Source: Drechmeria coniospora
Lineage: Eukaryota > Ascomycota > Sordariomycetes > Hypocreales > Ophiocordycipitaceae
Direction: 5' to 3'
NCBI RefSeq assembly: GCF_001625195.1
Contig: NC_054389.1
Coordinates: 3,468,520-3,532,519 of the forward strand
DNA: 64,000 bases
Shown here in pieces: positions 11,680 through 24,020 of this stretch. The notes beneath the pieces were generated by a model. That model worked only from the letters and a program-made list of their open reading frames with translations. It was not told the DNA's origin and ran no database searches. The stretch's first letter is position 1. Each line of letters opens with the position of its first letter. The position numbers were made by a program, and so were the translations under genes.

Positions 11680-14600
11680 ATGGACGCCGATATGTCTCCC
11701 CACGATGTCGGCCTCCAGCAACCACCACCGCAGTCAAATCAAAGGCAACCTGGGTCGTTGTCCCAGTCATCGCCGCCAGCGCAAAGCAGTGCGGCGGCTG
11801 CAGCTGCGGCCGCTCAGCAAATGAGTTTCAGGAGGTATGTCTGCACGCAAGTACCTGGAAGCGGTAGGTAGTCGTCGTCGTATTACCTACCTACCTGCCT
11901 GCCACCCTGCCTGCCACCCTGCCTGCCCGCCTGCCTTCCTCCTTGCCTGCCTTCGTCATGACACAAACACCCACCCTTGCTGACGCCTTTCTTCTTGCAG
12001 GCAGCGAGCGTCGAGAGCATGTGAGGTATGTTTCTCGGCTGATCTTTTCTGCCAGTTGCCGTCCTACCCCAAGTTCCGCGAGCCGAGGCAAACGCAAGCA
12101 TACTCACCAACCCCCACCTACACGCCCCATCCCCTCCCTCCCTGCACTTTGTTAGAATTGAGTCGATGTTGACAAGATGTGTCGGATTCCCAGACCTGTC
12201 ATGCTAGAAAGGTAAATTTACAGATCTGCTTCTGCAGCTATGCTCATCCCCGCAACTTGCTAACTCCCTAATGTTCGCCCAGGTTCGATGCGACGCCGCC
12301 AGCCTTGGGGTACCTTGCACCAACTGCGTCGCGTTCCAAATCGAATGCCGTATCCCGACGCCGAAGCGAAAAAAGGCCCAGAGCGCAACGGGACAGGCTT
12401 CGAAAGACTCTGATAGGTACGTTTCCCCGTCAACAGTTCCCCCATCGCACACAGAAGAACTTTTGTATTCATAATCATCGATGAGCCTTAGTCGCTTCCT
12501 GCCTCGATCACCAGTACTGACGTCTTTCATGTTGTAGCGATCGTGAAGGCCAAGACGAACGACGGCAGCCGACACCGCCTTTCAGTGTACCTGCGACAAA
12601 TGCATATCCCCGAGCTCCGACTGTGACCCATACTGTCGAAGGAACCCCTTCCTCGTCCATAACCGAAGCACAGGCGAGGCAAGAAGAGGCGGACAATGAC
12701 ACTTACCTAAACCTGATCATGAAGCCCAAGTTCACACGTGCCCCCATCACCGAAGCTGGCCGGGTTGCTTACCTCGGAGAATCCTCAAACCTCACTCTTC
12801 TTGTTCACGACCGCCAGGGTTCCTCGGATGTCGTCCACTATCCTCTTCCCGAAAACGTGCGTGGCACTCGAGCCAGGCTCACAGAGCTTGACAATGTCGA
12901 AATCGACATCCTGCACCAGCGAGGGGCCTTCCTCTTGCCGCCCAGATCTCTCTGCGACGAACTGGTTGACGCTTACTTTAACTGGGTCCACCCAATCGTG
13001 CCGGTCATCAATCGTACTCGCTTCATGAGGCAATATTCCGATGCCAAGAATCCTCCCTCTCTACTCCTGCTTCAGGCCGTCCTGCTCGCTGGCTCGCGCG
13101 TATGCACCAACGCGCAGCTCATGGACTCCAACGGCTCGACCACGCCTGCCGCTCTGACTTTCTATAAGCGCGCCAAGGCCCTTTACGACGCCAACTATGA
13201 AGACGACCGCGTAACGATCGTACAGTCCCTGCTTCTCCTGGGCTGGTACTGGGAGGGACCGGAAGACGTGACGAAGAACGTCTTCTACTGGAGTCGCGTC
13301 GCGACCATTGTCGCCCAGGGCTCTGGCATGCATCGCAGCGTAGAGCAATCCCAGCTGAGTCTGTCGGACAAGAGACTGTGGAAGCGTATTTGGTGGACGC
13401 TCTTCACCCGCGACCGCTCCGTGGCCGTGGCGTTGGGTCGTCCCGTCCACATCAACCTCGACGACTCGGACGTCGAGATGCTGACCATCGACGACTTCGT
13501 CGAGGACGAGCCAGATTGTGCCAGCGAGTTCCCCCCCAACCCAGTTCACGTCCAGTTTTTCCTGCAATACGTCAAGCTGTGCGAGATTATGGGCCTTGTT
13601 CTGTCCCAGCAGTACTCGGTCGCCTCGAAGGGGCGGCAGCGGACGGCCATCGACCTGACGCACAGTGACATGGCCCTTGCCGATTGGCTCCAGAATTGCC
13701 CCAAGATTGTCTACTGGGAGATGCCTCGCCATCATTTTTGGTCCGCGCTGCTGCATTCTACCTATTATACGACGTTATGTCTTCTGCACCGGGCGCACAT
13801 GCCCCCAAGCGGTCAGAATCGCTTCCCGGACGACTCTCCTTACCCGTCTCGGAATATTGCTTTCCAAGCTGCTGCCATGATCACTTCGATTGTGGAGAAC
13901 TTGGCTGCTCGCGACGAGCTGCGCTACTGTCCCGCCTTCATCGTCTACAGTCTGTTTTCGGCGCTCATCATGCATGTCTATCAGATGAGATCGCCCGTTC
14001 CGTCCATCCAGCAAGTCACACGAGACAGGCTGCGAAGTTGCATGCAAGCCATGAAAGAGGTTTCCCGGGTGTGGCTGGTGGGCAAGATGGTATACACGCT
14101 CTTCGAGTCCATCATTGGCAACAAGGTGTTGGAGGAGAGGCTTCAAAAGGCCGGGGCCAAGAGGCACCGCAAGACGCATCATGGCTTGTCACAGTCGGAA
14201 CAGCAGACCAAGGCGCAGGATGCCTCGAAGCGCAAGTATGATGACATGGCCATCGACTTCACCGCCAACGCGCCGACTCCCCAAGAATCTTACGAGCGAT
14301 CGAGGCCGCAGACCCCAAGCGCGAACAAGAACGAAGGCGGCGGTGCAGTGCAGCAGACCGGCATACCATCGCCGAGCGTCCGGCCTAGTGGGGCAGACAC
14401 CTTCATGGGAGGGACCAGCTCGCGGCCGCAGACGAGGCCGGCCACACCCTTCAACCCTTCGTTCTCTGTGCCTGCAACACCACCCGATCTCTACCTCGTT
14501 ACAAGAAACTCTCCTAACCTCTCTCAGTCCGTGTGGGAAAATTTTCAGCCAGACCAGCTTTTCCCGGAAAGCTCGAGCATGCCTGTCTTTCCAAACCTGT

Positions 14601-15023
14601 CGCCGATGCAAGCTCATCAGAGTTTGGACCAAACCATCATGGCCCAAATGACTCCCAGCAGAGCGGCAGCTCCTAGTGCGCAAAGTCAGCCGAGCAGTCA
14701 GTTTCAAGTGAGGGGAGAAGGCCAAGGTCAAGGCAATGGACTTTTGCATACGCAAGCCTTTCCCGGGCAAAACATGTGGCAGCCTGCATTTGACAGTGGA
14801 ATGCATGACGGCCAAAGCCCGGATAGCTGGAGCTCCAGCTCGGTCCAAGGGCAGCCGGCTCCCACGACGCTTAATGTCGAGGATTGGTACGTCAAGTGGG
14901 ATTGAAATTTCATTGACAGTCCTTGGTGGCATCAAGCATTGATTAACACGTCGTGATAGGTTCCAGTTCTTTGGCATCAACGGTGACGCAAATGGCCTCA
15001 ACCTCGATGTATCTTTAACCTGA
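11680..15023 (+). CDS. Zn2Cys6 fungal-specific transcription factor, CTF1/Far-like
   Basis: Six exons (11680-11834, 12001-12025, 12194-12211, 12283-12416, 12538-14886, 14960-15023) give 914 residues. The Zn2Cys6 cluster (near residues 58-86) is assembled from exons 2, 3 and 4: ACE, then TCHARK, then VRCDAASLGVPCTNC and ending QIEC. It is followed by the basic PTPKRKK. The middle is a fungal-specific transcription factor domain (about 190-560, with NWVHPIVPVINR and FYWSRVATIVAQGSGMHR). A Gln/Ser/Pro-rich region follows, and the last exon gives DWFQFFGINGD. The overall plan resembles the cutinase/fatty-acid regulators CTF1, FarA and FarB, which activate lipid and cutin breakdown genes. That assignment is from recall of the family and is moderate. 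The start at 11680 is the first in-frame ATG after the stop at 11491. Confidence 0.82.
11885..11955 (+). repeat. (CTGCC)n-like repeat in intron 1 of the Zn2Cys6 gene
   Basis: Imperfect CTAC and CTGCC units (for example ctgcctgccaccctgcctgc) fill the centre of the first intron. The tract is pyrimidine-rich and noncoding. Confidence 0.8.
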
Positions 15024-16204
15024 GGTAGGGCCAGCCCAACGTTGTCATGCCCCGAAATATTCGCGGTCCACAGCGCCGCGGCGTCTGGCTCAATACCTAC
15101 CTCCGTACATTGATGGCATTCACGAATTGTCTTTCGTATGCTGCATCTGCGTGGATACTTCTCAGTTATACACCCATCCTGCTTTCAAGTTGTCTTAACT
15201 TTTACTTCCATTGGAGTTTCGTCCTAGAATGTCTGCCTGCTCGCGCAGAGCACCATCGAAAGGGCTGATGGAAACAGCGGATCGAGGTGACCGGGTCGCA
15301 ATTTGAGTTGGAGTGTTGCCAGCTACCGTCAAGCTCATCGTAGCATGAGGGAAACGCTTGGGATAACACCGGTTGAAATGACAAGAGTTGGAATGAAAGG
15401 GCTTGCAGCATACATAGCATGTTGCGCATGTCGCGCTCTTCCAATGACTACATTCGCCGGTTGGTTACATCGATATGAGTTGTATGTACGACTCGAATAT
15501 GGTCCCCAGACTGTATTTACTGCTGCACTTTGGTACGAGAGCAAACAGTAAATACGTCGCTGCATATGGGATTATGTTGTTTCGCACGGGGGGGGGGGGC
15601 ATTGGTAACCAATGCACCGACAGCCCCACGTTTTTCCATCGTATGTGATTTGGAGTGGTTGAAAATAGAAGTCAGGGAGCAGTTAAGTAGGCAAATGAGT
15701 AGATGGCGCATGATTAGAAAGCAAGTCGGATAACTTTAGTTGTCCTTCGCCGAGGTATATGTGCACAACAAGACTGCAGTCAGCAGTCAGGGAGGCATAT
15801 CGCAAATATCGAAGTATCACGTAACAGCACATGTTTGTCAGCCAGTTGTGCAAATGCACACCCCTCTCTACCCCCCCCAACGCCTCGCAAGAACCTTTAT
15901 GTCGGTCTGCTGCTATATAGAAAATCATCCAAGCATGAGACAGAATCAGGGTCGAGAGGCGACATGTCATGATCATGCCCAGTATTGCCCAGCAGAAAGC
16001 AAGATACATAAACACCCCGTTCTCAATACAAGGAGAGCGCTAAGGCACACGACCGCGGAATCTCGCACCCGACCGGATCTTGACATGCTGAACCCCAAGC
16101 CCTACCGCGGTCTCATTGCCGCGGAGGTGAACAGTCTCAAAAGCGCCGCATTTAATGACCATGTTCACCAAGCAGTCTCTCCGTCCCTGGATATGTGCCA
16201 AAAA
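15024..16204. other. Intergenic region between convergent genes
   Basis: This is the 3' flank of the Zn2Cys6 gene (+) and of the LysM gene (-). It contains a 12-G run at 15588-15599. The open frame over 15740-16219 starts at TTG and shows no domain, so I do not call a gene. Confidence 0.55.
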
Positions 16205-18010
16205 TCATGGGACCTTTGAGGTGGCCGAAGCACCGCGAATGATGTGCCTGCCGTCTTCGCTCCCCGTATCTGTCAATTCGATCACATCACTGTCATGTCT
16301 TTCTCTTGCCGGCAATCCCCCTGGCCAGGCCCGTGCACCATTCAGCGGTGTCGTCGGTCGTTTGGTAAGGGCACCTCGGAGCCAGCCCTCAAAAGCGGCC
16401 GCCATGCGATCCAAGCCGCCGCCCTGACTTGAGGTGTAGATAGCAGCGTCTTGTCCGTCCTTGTATGAACTTTCGACAATTCCCGATACATCCGATGAGA
16501 ATCCAAAGCGAGCCGTTTCGGCACCCATCACAGACATGGACGGCAGGCCATCGATGTTGAGACTTGGTATGTGTTTTCGTGTCCAAGAGTTAAGATAGTC
16601 CTTTGCAGGCCCCGGAGTTCGGATGTTCCTACCCATGGACCCTACTCCTCCCGGTCGTCGCATCCAGGCCGGCCTGCTGTCAGCGGAATCGTCTGCAGTG
16701 TGACCGCGCGGCGATACTGGGGTCACTGGCGAGTGAGGTTGTCCACCGCTCAGCGAGCCCTTCCGGAATAAGGGGCGTTCCCGTTCTGCCGAGTCGAGCG
16801 GTTGGATTGAAAGGTCGACGCTCTGGCGAGGAGTGGAAAGGGGGGACAGTGCCTTGATGCTGCTCTTCCGGCGTGGAGGAAAGTACCCAAGTGAACGACT
16901 AGCAACGCGGCCAACCTCAATGGGCTGTTGGAGCGATTCAATCCGAACCCACCGAACATGTGTCCACCATTTGTCTCCATCTTGCGCCTGCTCCGACTCC
17001 GTGCATCTCGAGGGTCCACCGCTAGGACCGGCATGTAGCCGATCAACTGGTGGCCTGCCAGTCGATGTAGAGATTGACGCCAGGAAGTCGTCCGGTTGAG
17101 TGGACTGCGACGGTGGCGCCTCACAAGGACGACAGCGAACCTCACAGGCATCAACAGGTATCGTGAGCCATTTGCGTGTCTGTATCGTGTCCCGGCTCCA
17201 GAGCCCATTGGAGCGGCGAAACGCATCTTCCCGGCACTTATAACGGACAATGAGGCCAGCGTAGGTGTCATCCGTCTGGACACGATGAACATAGACGAGA
17301 CAATTCTCTGGCACCGACATGGCAAGCGTCGCATCGTCAGAGTTGCGACGCTTGTGCCTTCCTGCCGCGTCTAGCCTGCCGTTGACGCCATCATGGCCCT
17401 CCAGAATGCTCGCAGTTTGAGCGGCCTTCCAAGCGGATTCCCTTCCTGCTAGAGATCCAGCGGCCAAGTCTGTCAGCGTGGGGTTGCGAGACGGAGGTGC
17501 TGGTCCCCATGATCCGGTGCTCTTGCTGATGCTTCCATTCCTCGAGTATCTGCGGTCCCGGCTATGAACCTGTCCAGTCGCTCGGTACTGAGGGGGCGAC
17601 GGTTGGAAGGTGGAGGTCTTTTGCGGAGTGACAGCACCCGATGACAGGAGGGTTGAGGCAAGACCCTGGACCGAGCTCCAGCTCTGCGACCACGAGTCGC
17701 CGAGAAACTGGCCCAAGGTGCCGACGTTGGTGCCTTGACTCTGACCAAAGATGTTGCCTGTGCCCACGCCGGATCTGGTGTAAGCTTTCGGCCTGCTTGG
17801 CTCGTCGCCCGCCAAGTCGTCGTACGACGAGGCAACGTCACAGGCTGGAGCCGGCGATGAGCGCAAGCCATCCTCCTCTCTTGAGTTGCCCAACCGGCGG
17901 TTCCTCCTGGGCCTCAAGGAACTCGTCGCCGCCGTCTGGGGATCCGCTGAGAGCAGGGCTGATGTGGACAGTGGCTGTAGTGACTCCGCCGGAACGCGTG
18001 GTGCAGCCAT
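16205..18010 (-). CDS. LysM-domain protein without signal peptide
   Basis: Single exon of 601 residues. I start at the ATG at 18010 because the longer frame begins with GTG. A single LysM domain lies at about 238-290: LVYVHRVQTDDTYAGLIVRY, then the typical RSNGLW and WLTIPVDAC. The rest is Ser/Pro/Arg-rich and predicted disordered. There is no signal peptide or membrane segment, unlike secreted fungal LysM effectors. The plan is closer to the intracellular LysM proteins shared by fungi and animals (LYSMD type), whose role is not settled. A basic N-terminal patch (RPRRNRR) could be a nuclear localisation signal. The C-terminus has YLNSWTRKHIPSLNIDGLPS and a final acidic/basic mix. It is not a likely chitin-binding effector. 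Confidence 0.78.
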   Translation of the reverse strand: MAAPRVPAESLQPLSTSALLSADPQTAATSSLRPRRNRRLGNSREEDGLRSSPAPACDVASSYDDLAGDEPSRPKAYTRSGVGTGNIFGQSQGTNVGTLGQFLGDSWSQSWSSVQGLASTLLSSGAVTPQKTSTFQPSPPQYRATGQVHSRDRRYSRNGSISKSTGSWGPAPPSRNPTLTDLAAGSLAGRESAWKAAQTASILEGHDGVNGRLDAAGRHKRRNSDDATLAMSVPENCLVYVHRVQTDDTYAGLIVRYKCREDAFRRSNGLWSRDTIQTRKWLTIPVDACEVRCRPCEAPPSQSTQPDDFLASISTSTGRPPVDRLHAGPSGGPSRCTESEQAQDGDKWWTHVRWVRIESLQQPIEVGRVASRSLGYFPPRRKSSIKALSPLSTPRQSVDLSIQPLDSAERERPLFRKGSLSGGQPHSPVTPVSPRGHTADDSADSRPAWMRRPGGVGSMGRNIRTPGPAKDYLNSWTRKHIPSLNIDGLPSMSVMGAETARFGFSSDVSGIVESSYKDGQDAAIYTSSQGGGLDRMAAAFEGWLRGALTKRPTTPLNGARAWPGGLPARERHDSDVIELTDTGSEDGRHIIRGASATSKVP

Positions 18011-19391
18011 TATGACCACGAATTCAGTGGCGGCAGCAACTCGCGGGTCGCTAGACGGCTACGAACAGACATTGGAGGCGTGCTGTGCAGCGCAAAGGAG
18101 GCCCGGTACTCCGATTCGATTCCGATCGAGGACACGTTGCGGGGGCAAGCTGGCTACTGTGCATACGGCGGTATGCCCATCAAAGCTGCCAACACATCTG
18201 TTCGTTTAGCGACAGTCAAATTATTCGCTTGTGGTTCGTGATAGGAGCGGGTGGTCACAGCAGATAGATCGATGTATGAGTGGGCGAATGGATGGATGGA
18301 TGGTGTATGCAGTGAATGGAATGGATGGGATGGATGGACGGGTGCATTGATTGGCGACAGATGGCTGACGGCATACATGCACCAACCTGCTTCCTCTGGC
18401 AAAGGAGAGAGGAGAGGAAGGGCGAAGGAGTGGGGGGCCTCTGAAACCAGGCCGCTATTTCCCCTGCGCTTGTACACACTCGGATGCTCGGAGCAGGGGG
18501 AAATGCCAGCCCCTTACCAGAGGAACCGCAAATGGACTGTTGAAGAGAAGGTGGGCGTACATATAAGTACTCCGTACAACTAAGTACAGTACAGTACATT
18601 TCAACCTACATACTCCGTTTAAAGGATTAATTTAGGTTCAATATCTGATTGTTTGAGCAGATTCGTACTGCACTAAAGCATGTACAGAATAACTGAAGCA
18701 GAGCAAGGCTACTAAAAAAAAGAGACATGCTCAAGATATAACTTTGTTTAAACTTCCTTAAGTACAAATATTTTAACATAAGCATTAAATCTAATAAAAT
18801 ACAGTATGTCAAGTAAATAGAAAATTAAAACTCCTAATAATATGTCATCAATACATGCAGTTATTATATTATTCGTAATGTTTGAACTCTTCTACATCTC
18901 TTTTAGTAGTCTTGTACTTATTGCCTCCAATTTATTAATATTCATTCAGACAGAGCCTAACTTAACTCGGAACGCTTGTGTTACTCTCAAATGAAATTCA
19001 TATCTCGGTAGAGTACCCCATACTTGTGCTTCACAACCATTACGGCTTGACATCTTATGGGATCAATTTGAGCATCTCATTGAACTGGTTGAATCATGTT
19101 CAATTGGACAGTGCTACTTGTCGTTGCGACTGCAAATGAACTTTCAAGAGAGAGTACAAGAGTACGCACTGGATTGACAGACATCCGTCTGCCCAGAGAA
19201 ATGTGCGCAAGACTTCCTCATTGACACGGAACTTTGTCATCGTTATCATATAGACTGCCCTGTGCGAGCCGATGCTATTATGATGCTAGTGTAGTGAACC
19301 AATGCCAGACTCTTGATGACTGTGAATCATTTCGTCCTCGCGCACTCCAAAATCCCAGAAAGCCAAGACGCCACACCTTTGGTACAGTTCC
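18011..19391. other. Intergenic region with GGAT tract, GTAC words and AT-rich island
   Basis: This is the promoter side of the LysM gene and the 3' flank of the ubiquitin-eL40 gene. A degenerate GGAT tract lies near 18288-18340 and GTAC words at 18560-18620 (a TACTCCGTAC copy). An AT-rich stretch follows at 18620-18960. I see no gene. Confidence 0.55.
18620..18960. repeat. AT-rich island
   Basis: About 340 bp of strongly AT-rich DNA contains many short A and T runs and lacks coding capacity. It may be a decayed repeat. No terminal repeats or transposase fragment are visible. Confidence 0.45.
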
Positions 19392-20090
<699 letters not shown>

Positions 20091-20188
20091 CGTGACTGAT
20101 ATTCGTGACGCTGATTCTGACAATGTGAAGATTCGGAGCGCTAGGCGACCGTGCAAAGTTGGTGGGGTGCCAAGTGAGAAATGTATGT

Positions 20189-20196
20189 AAACCCTA
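20189..20196. promoter_or_regulatory. Telobox-like AACCCTAG motif upstream of ubiquitin-eL40
   Basis: AACCCTAG lies about 100 bp upstream of the split start codon. Telobox (ACCCTA) sites bound by Tbf1-type factors are known in ribosomal protein promoters of many non-Saccharomyces fungi. This is a single motif match, so the call is tentative. Confidence 0.35.
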
Positions 20197-20254
20197 GGTC
20201 ATATGTTCCATCACGTGATATTCTCTCGTTCCTACTGTGTACTCCCGGGCCCAC

Positions 20255-20460
20255 TTTACAGTACATACTGTACTCCATGAGTACATGTACAGTACAGTAA
20301 TTAATTACTCCGTAAGTATCCGCACTCCGTACAACTACTTACTTAAAGTGCTCCGTACATGTACTTACAATATGTACACGTAGTATTCAACAGCCTTTGA
20401 TACAACTTCATGTAATTACTTAATTACTTAAGTACTTACATACAACGTACTTACACTGTA
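20255..20460. repeat. GTAC-word palindromic repeat island
   Basis: A dense run of GTACATGTAC, CTCCGTAC and ACTTAAGTAC words lies between the ubiquitin-eL40 promoter and the 3' end of the RRN7 gene. It is noncoding. Confidence 0.75.
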
Positions 20461-20633
20461 GTTTTGTGACACCTGCCAATTTGTGCTATGTCCGCAGAAG
20501 TAATTGTGTCGTCACAAATGCTATTTAAATGTCGCCAATTTTGCAGAGTTGAGCACGGAAATCTTGTTCAGACGTCAACATTCATTTGTCCGTATCTGTG
20601 ACCGACCCTCAGAGATGCCTTGAACAATAATAC

Positions 20634-22469
20634 CTACGACAAGCAAGTACTGCTCGTTTGCCTACTCTGCCACCTAGCCATTCTTTGCTCTAGCTTATAT
20701 ACAGCCCTCACAACCACGTCCAACGGAATTCCGACAGCGAAACCTGAATTAATTAGCATCTGCGACTGATGTCGAATGCAGCTGCATGTGTGCAGTTACG
20801 AACCTGCAGCCTCGTAGAGCGCCGCTGCTACATCAGAAAGATCTTCAGTGCTGCGAAATGCCTCATATATGAACTCGCTATCCCTAGATGCAGATACTCT
20901 GGACGAGCCCAAAGCCAGAGCTATGATCCGCTGGACTCGATCACCAATGTCCTCGTCGGACATGGCGGGAACTGAGGGCGTCGGAGTCGAGACGGGAATA
21001 GAGGGGAAGAATTTGGTAATTGGATTGTCGTCTTGCTCCTGTCAGCACCCGCACCTTCGGGGACCGTTGGTAATTTTACTTCTCTTGGTGACAGTTGCCC
21101 CAACATAAGCAAGGTAGGCTTCAAATTCCCCGTCGTTCGCGAGAGCCAGTTCAAACGGCGTCATATTCTCAAGGTGAGCTCCTTCATGTTCGCGAGTCCC
21201 AGTGATTGGATGTTGAGCATGGTAATTTTTCCACGACAGCCAATCGAATGCGAGCTTGTGTCCCGTACAAAGACACCTGGCTACATGATGCGGCGTCTTG
21301 AGAGGGAAGCAGAGCTTGGCTGCAACAATTAAGAGCGCAGCAATGTGTATCTCCGGGTGGTCGAGAGGAAATATCCTGTGGCTGTTCACTGGGAAGCGAA
21401 TGCGGCAGTCGAGAATGGCTGCGAGACTTCTGGCCGCCATTACGCAGGTGACTGCAAGGTTGTTAGTCAAGGCGGCAGTCAGATTGTGCTCTGGACGCAC
21501 TTACCTGGTAAGGCGAGCAACTTTGCGTACTGCAAAAGCAGCGGCTGCAGAGGTAAGTCATGGATTTCTATATTATAGTTGAGCCGATACGACTGAACCA
21601 AGTGCATGACGGCTTGGCATAGAACACTTCCACGTAACCTGGAAACGCGAGGCAGCTTGAGTGCTTTGACATAAACTGACGGCATTCGATCTCGCATCTC
21701 ACCGGGAAGGTGGAAGTACTGGAGTAGTCAATATTTGTGCTTGACGTAAACCTTTCGAGCAGGGCTTACCACATTCTTGTAAGGCATATTCCCGTCGTTC
21801 GCTCGCTCGAGGAGTAACCCCAAACGCACCGGCATCTTCAAAAGAATACAACCAAGGTAACAGAGAGCAAGTGTCTCTGAAATTTTGGGCAATGGCCAGT
21901 CTGTGCCTCGCTCCGAATCCCAACTTTGAAGCCGGGCCCGGGACTTCCACATAGTCTTGTTCTCCTCCTGGTTTGGTTTAGAGCTGAATAGCTCTAAATG
22001 AGCTTCCGCTGCTTCCTCATCATTGGGTTCTAAACAGCTAGATCCACGTATCCGAAGATCCCACAGATCTCGAACGACCGTCTCCAGCTCCTCTCGTTGG
22101 CCGGTTTCTGTAATAAGCCACATGACCTGGTTTCTCAGAAGCATCTGTAAAGCCTCGAGATATAGTAGCTTTCCTGCATTGCCTCCGAGCTGGCGTTTCT
22201 CGGTATTTCGCGACTCTCTCTGCCGTCGAGTAACGGTTCCCATGCGGCCTGCATCGTCGTCATCGTCGACGTTGAACTGAACGAATCCCTGCGCCGTAAT
22301 TTTGTCAGGACCGGTCTATGTCGGCCGAAGCACGAGCAATTCTATTTACCTCGATTTGATGACCCTTGGAGCAGAATCGAAATCCGTCCTGCAAGTACCA
22401 CTTCTGGCTTCCGCATTCAGGACAACGCTCCCCTCGAGGCATCCTTAGCAGTTCTCCACGCTCGTTCAT
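20634..22469 (-). CDS. RRN7: RNA polymerase I core factor subunit Rrn7 (TFIIB-like)
   Basis: My model has six exons (22469-22350, 22288-21770, 21718-21505, 21451-21080, 21031-20804, 20743-20634) and 520 residues. The N-terminus carries the zinc ribbon (Cys16, Cys19, Cys33, His37, in CPEC and FCSKGH) followed by GFVQF. The rest has the cyclin-like repeats of this family, including YLEALQMLLRNQVMWLI, LALCYLGCILLKMPVRLG and EIHIAALLIVAAKLCFPL. Rrn7 is the Pol I counterpart of TFIIB. It acts in the core factor with Rrn6 and Rrn11 at the rDNA promoter. Exons 1-4 are well supported. The acceptor before exon 5 is set at an AAG rather than the nearer CAG, because only that choice keeps the frame and the distance from the CTGAC branch site. 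The last exon (LDVVVRAVYKLEQRMARWQ) is plausible but less certain. Confidence 0.85.
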
Positions 22470-22829
22470 TGTGACTGGCTAATGGAGGGCCTGGAACAGA
22501 GAGAAATGGTCTTGGTACATGAATATACTTGTACTGTGAAAATAGATAGTACGACTGTAGAGGATGATGCATTGGAACTTGTAGAGATTGGCGCAACGAG
22601 TTGAGATAGATGTGTTAATTGTTGGTAGTTTTACGGAGTTCGGAGTGCTGGCTCCAGGTACTCGATCAACTGACATTGGCTGGAAATAGTGGCTGAGACA
22701 GGGGCATTGCTTTGGATGTGGCGCTAATGCACTTCGCAGTGAAGTCATGTGTGGGTTGGACGAGTCCACGGCTCCAACCAAGCTGGGGCGAAGAACCATG
22801 TCACGCAATCCAAGTCTGATACTTGCAAG

Positions 22830-22950
22830 TCCAAGACTAAGTACTTACAAGTGCACACTGTACAAGTATTACTTGTAATAGTACTTCAAGTACGGAGGAC
22901 GGAGCAATTACAAGTACTGTGGAAATACGGAGTACCATGTACTGTACATG
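22830..22950. repeat. GTAC-word palindromic repeat island
   Basis: AAGTACTTACAAGT, CAAGTACGG and CGGAGTACCATGTAC variants are packed into about 120 bp of noncoding DNA. Confidence 0.7.
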
Positions 22951-23019
22951 CACTCTCGTAACAGAAAGAAAAACCCGAGTACAATTACAAGAAAGTACTA
23001 AAAAAATGTATAACTGTCT

Positions 23020-23200
23020 CCTTGTTTGTTTCTTTATCCATTCGTAGCTTCTCAATAAGTAAAAACCCCTAATTTTAATACGAGAAATAATATTTAACTG
23101 ATAATCATGGTTACTTTATGAGTAATACCTCTGTACGATTTGAGCTTTATATATATCTCTATGTATATTATACAAGTACTTACAGAGCACACCGACTGAA
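23020..23200. repeat. AT-rich island
   Basis: About 180 bp is AT-dominated (for example tatatatatctctatgtata) and sits between two GTAC islands. It may be decayed repeat DNA. No structure beyond composition is visible. Confidence 0.4.
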
Positions 23201-23639
23201 ATAGCACAAAGAGGTATTAAGTACTTGTCATCCGCTCTTTCGGGGTGCTGCGAAGGCGTCTCAGTACCAAAGGTACTGGGAGTGAGCAGCTAGGAGCTAA
23301 GGGAACTCTGGGCGGCGAGTGGGGAGCATTGGTCCCAAAGAAGTGCCCCTCTTCCTTTACTTATTTGCAAAGAGTCAGTAGCCTTGCTTGAGGACTTTGG
23401 AAAATAACCACGCAGCCTCTGTCGTGTACAAGCATGTGCATTCAGATATGATTTGGCTACTTTCATAAGCATATCAGTACTTATACAACGTGGTCAAGAA
23501 TTTCCAATAATAACCCACACATATGAATAAAGAAATAAAAGTTGTGAGCGGAAATTCCGCAGTGTTGTGATGCAGATGTAGTTGCACGACTGGTTTTGCT
23601 ATTAAGTATGATGGCTCAACGGCGAAATTTGCTGGAAAA

Positions 23640-24020
23640 AAACTCTAGGAGTACGGAGTTCGTACTCCGTTCTTATTAACCATGTGCGGCAAAACAGCAC
23701 ACAGGCGCCGCAGCCTTTTCATGAATCTGCAACGGTGGAGTGTGTGTATTGTACATACTGGCATGAGTAGTTGTACGAATAAGTAATTAAGTACAGTACA
23801 TGTATAATACTCTGTAACTATCGACACATTGTGTACATGTGCATGTACATGTACAACATGAATGGAATCCTGACTGTATTCCGCACAAGTAGATGTAAGT
23901 ATTTGTAAGTGTACTACAGTACAGTACGTACTATACTGTACAAGTGAATGGGTGTTATTATTATAATTAATAACTACAACTACGGAGTACAGTACTTAAG
24001 TACTGTATAATGCCGCAAGT
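23640..24020. repeat. GTAC-word palindromic repeat island
   Basis: The stretch has a short inverted pair GTACGGAGTTCGTACTCCG near 23651 and a tract of GTACATGTGCATGTACATGT near 23833. GTACTACAGTACAGTACGTA variants follow. All of it is noncoding. Confidence 0.75.

Noticed and set aside
15740..16219. 159-residue open frame before the LysM gene
   Set aside because: Starts with TTG, has no domain and overlaps the 3' end of the LysM gene.
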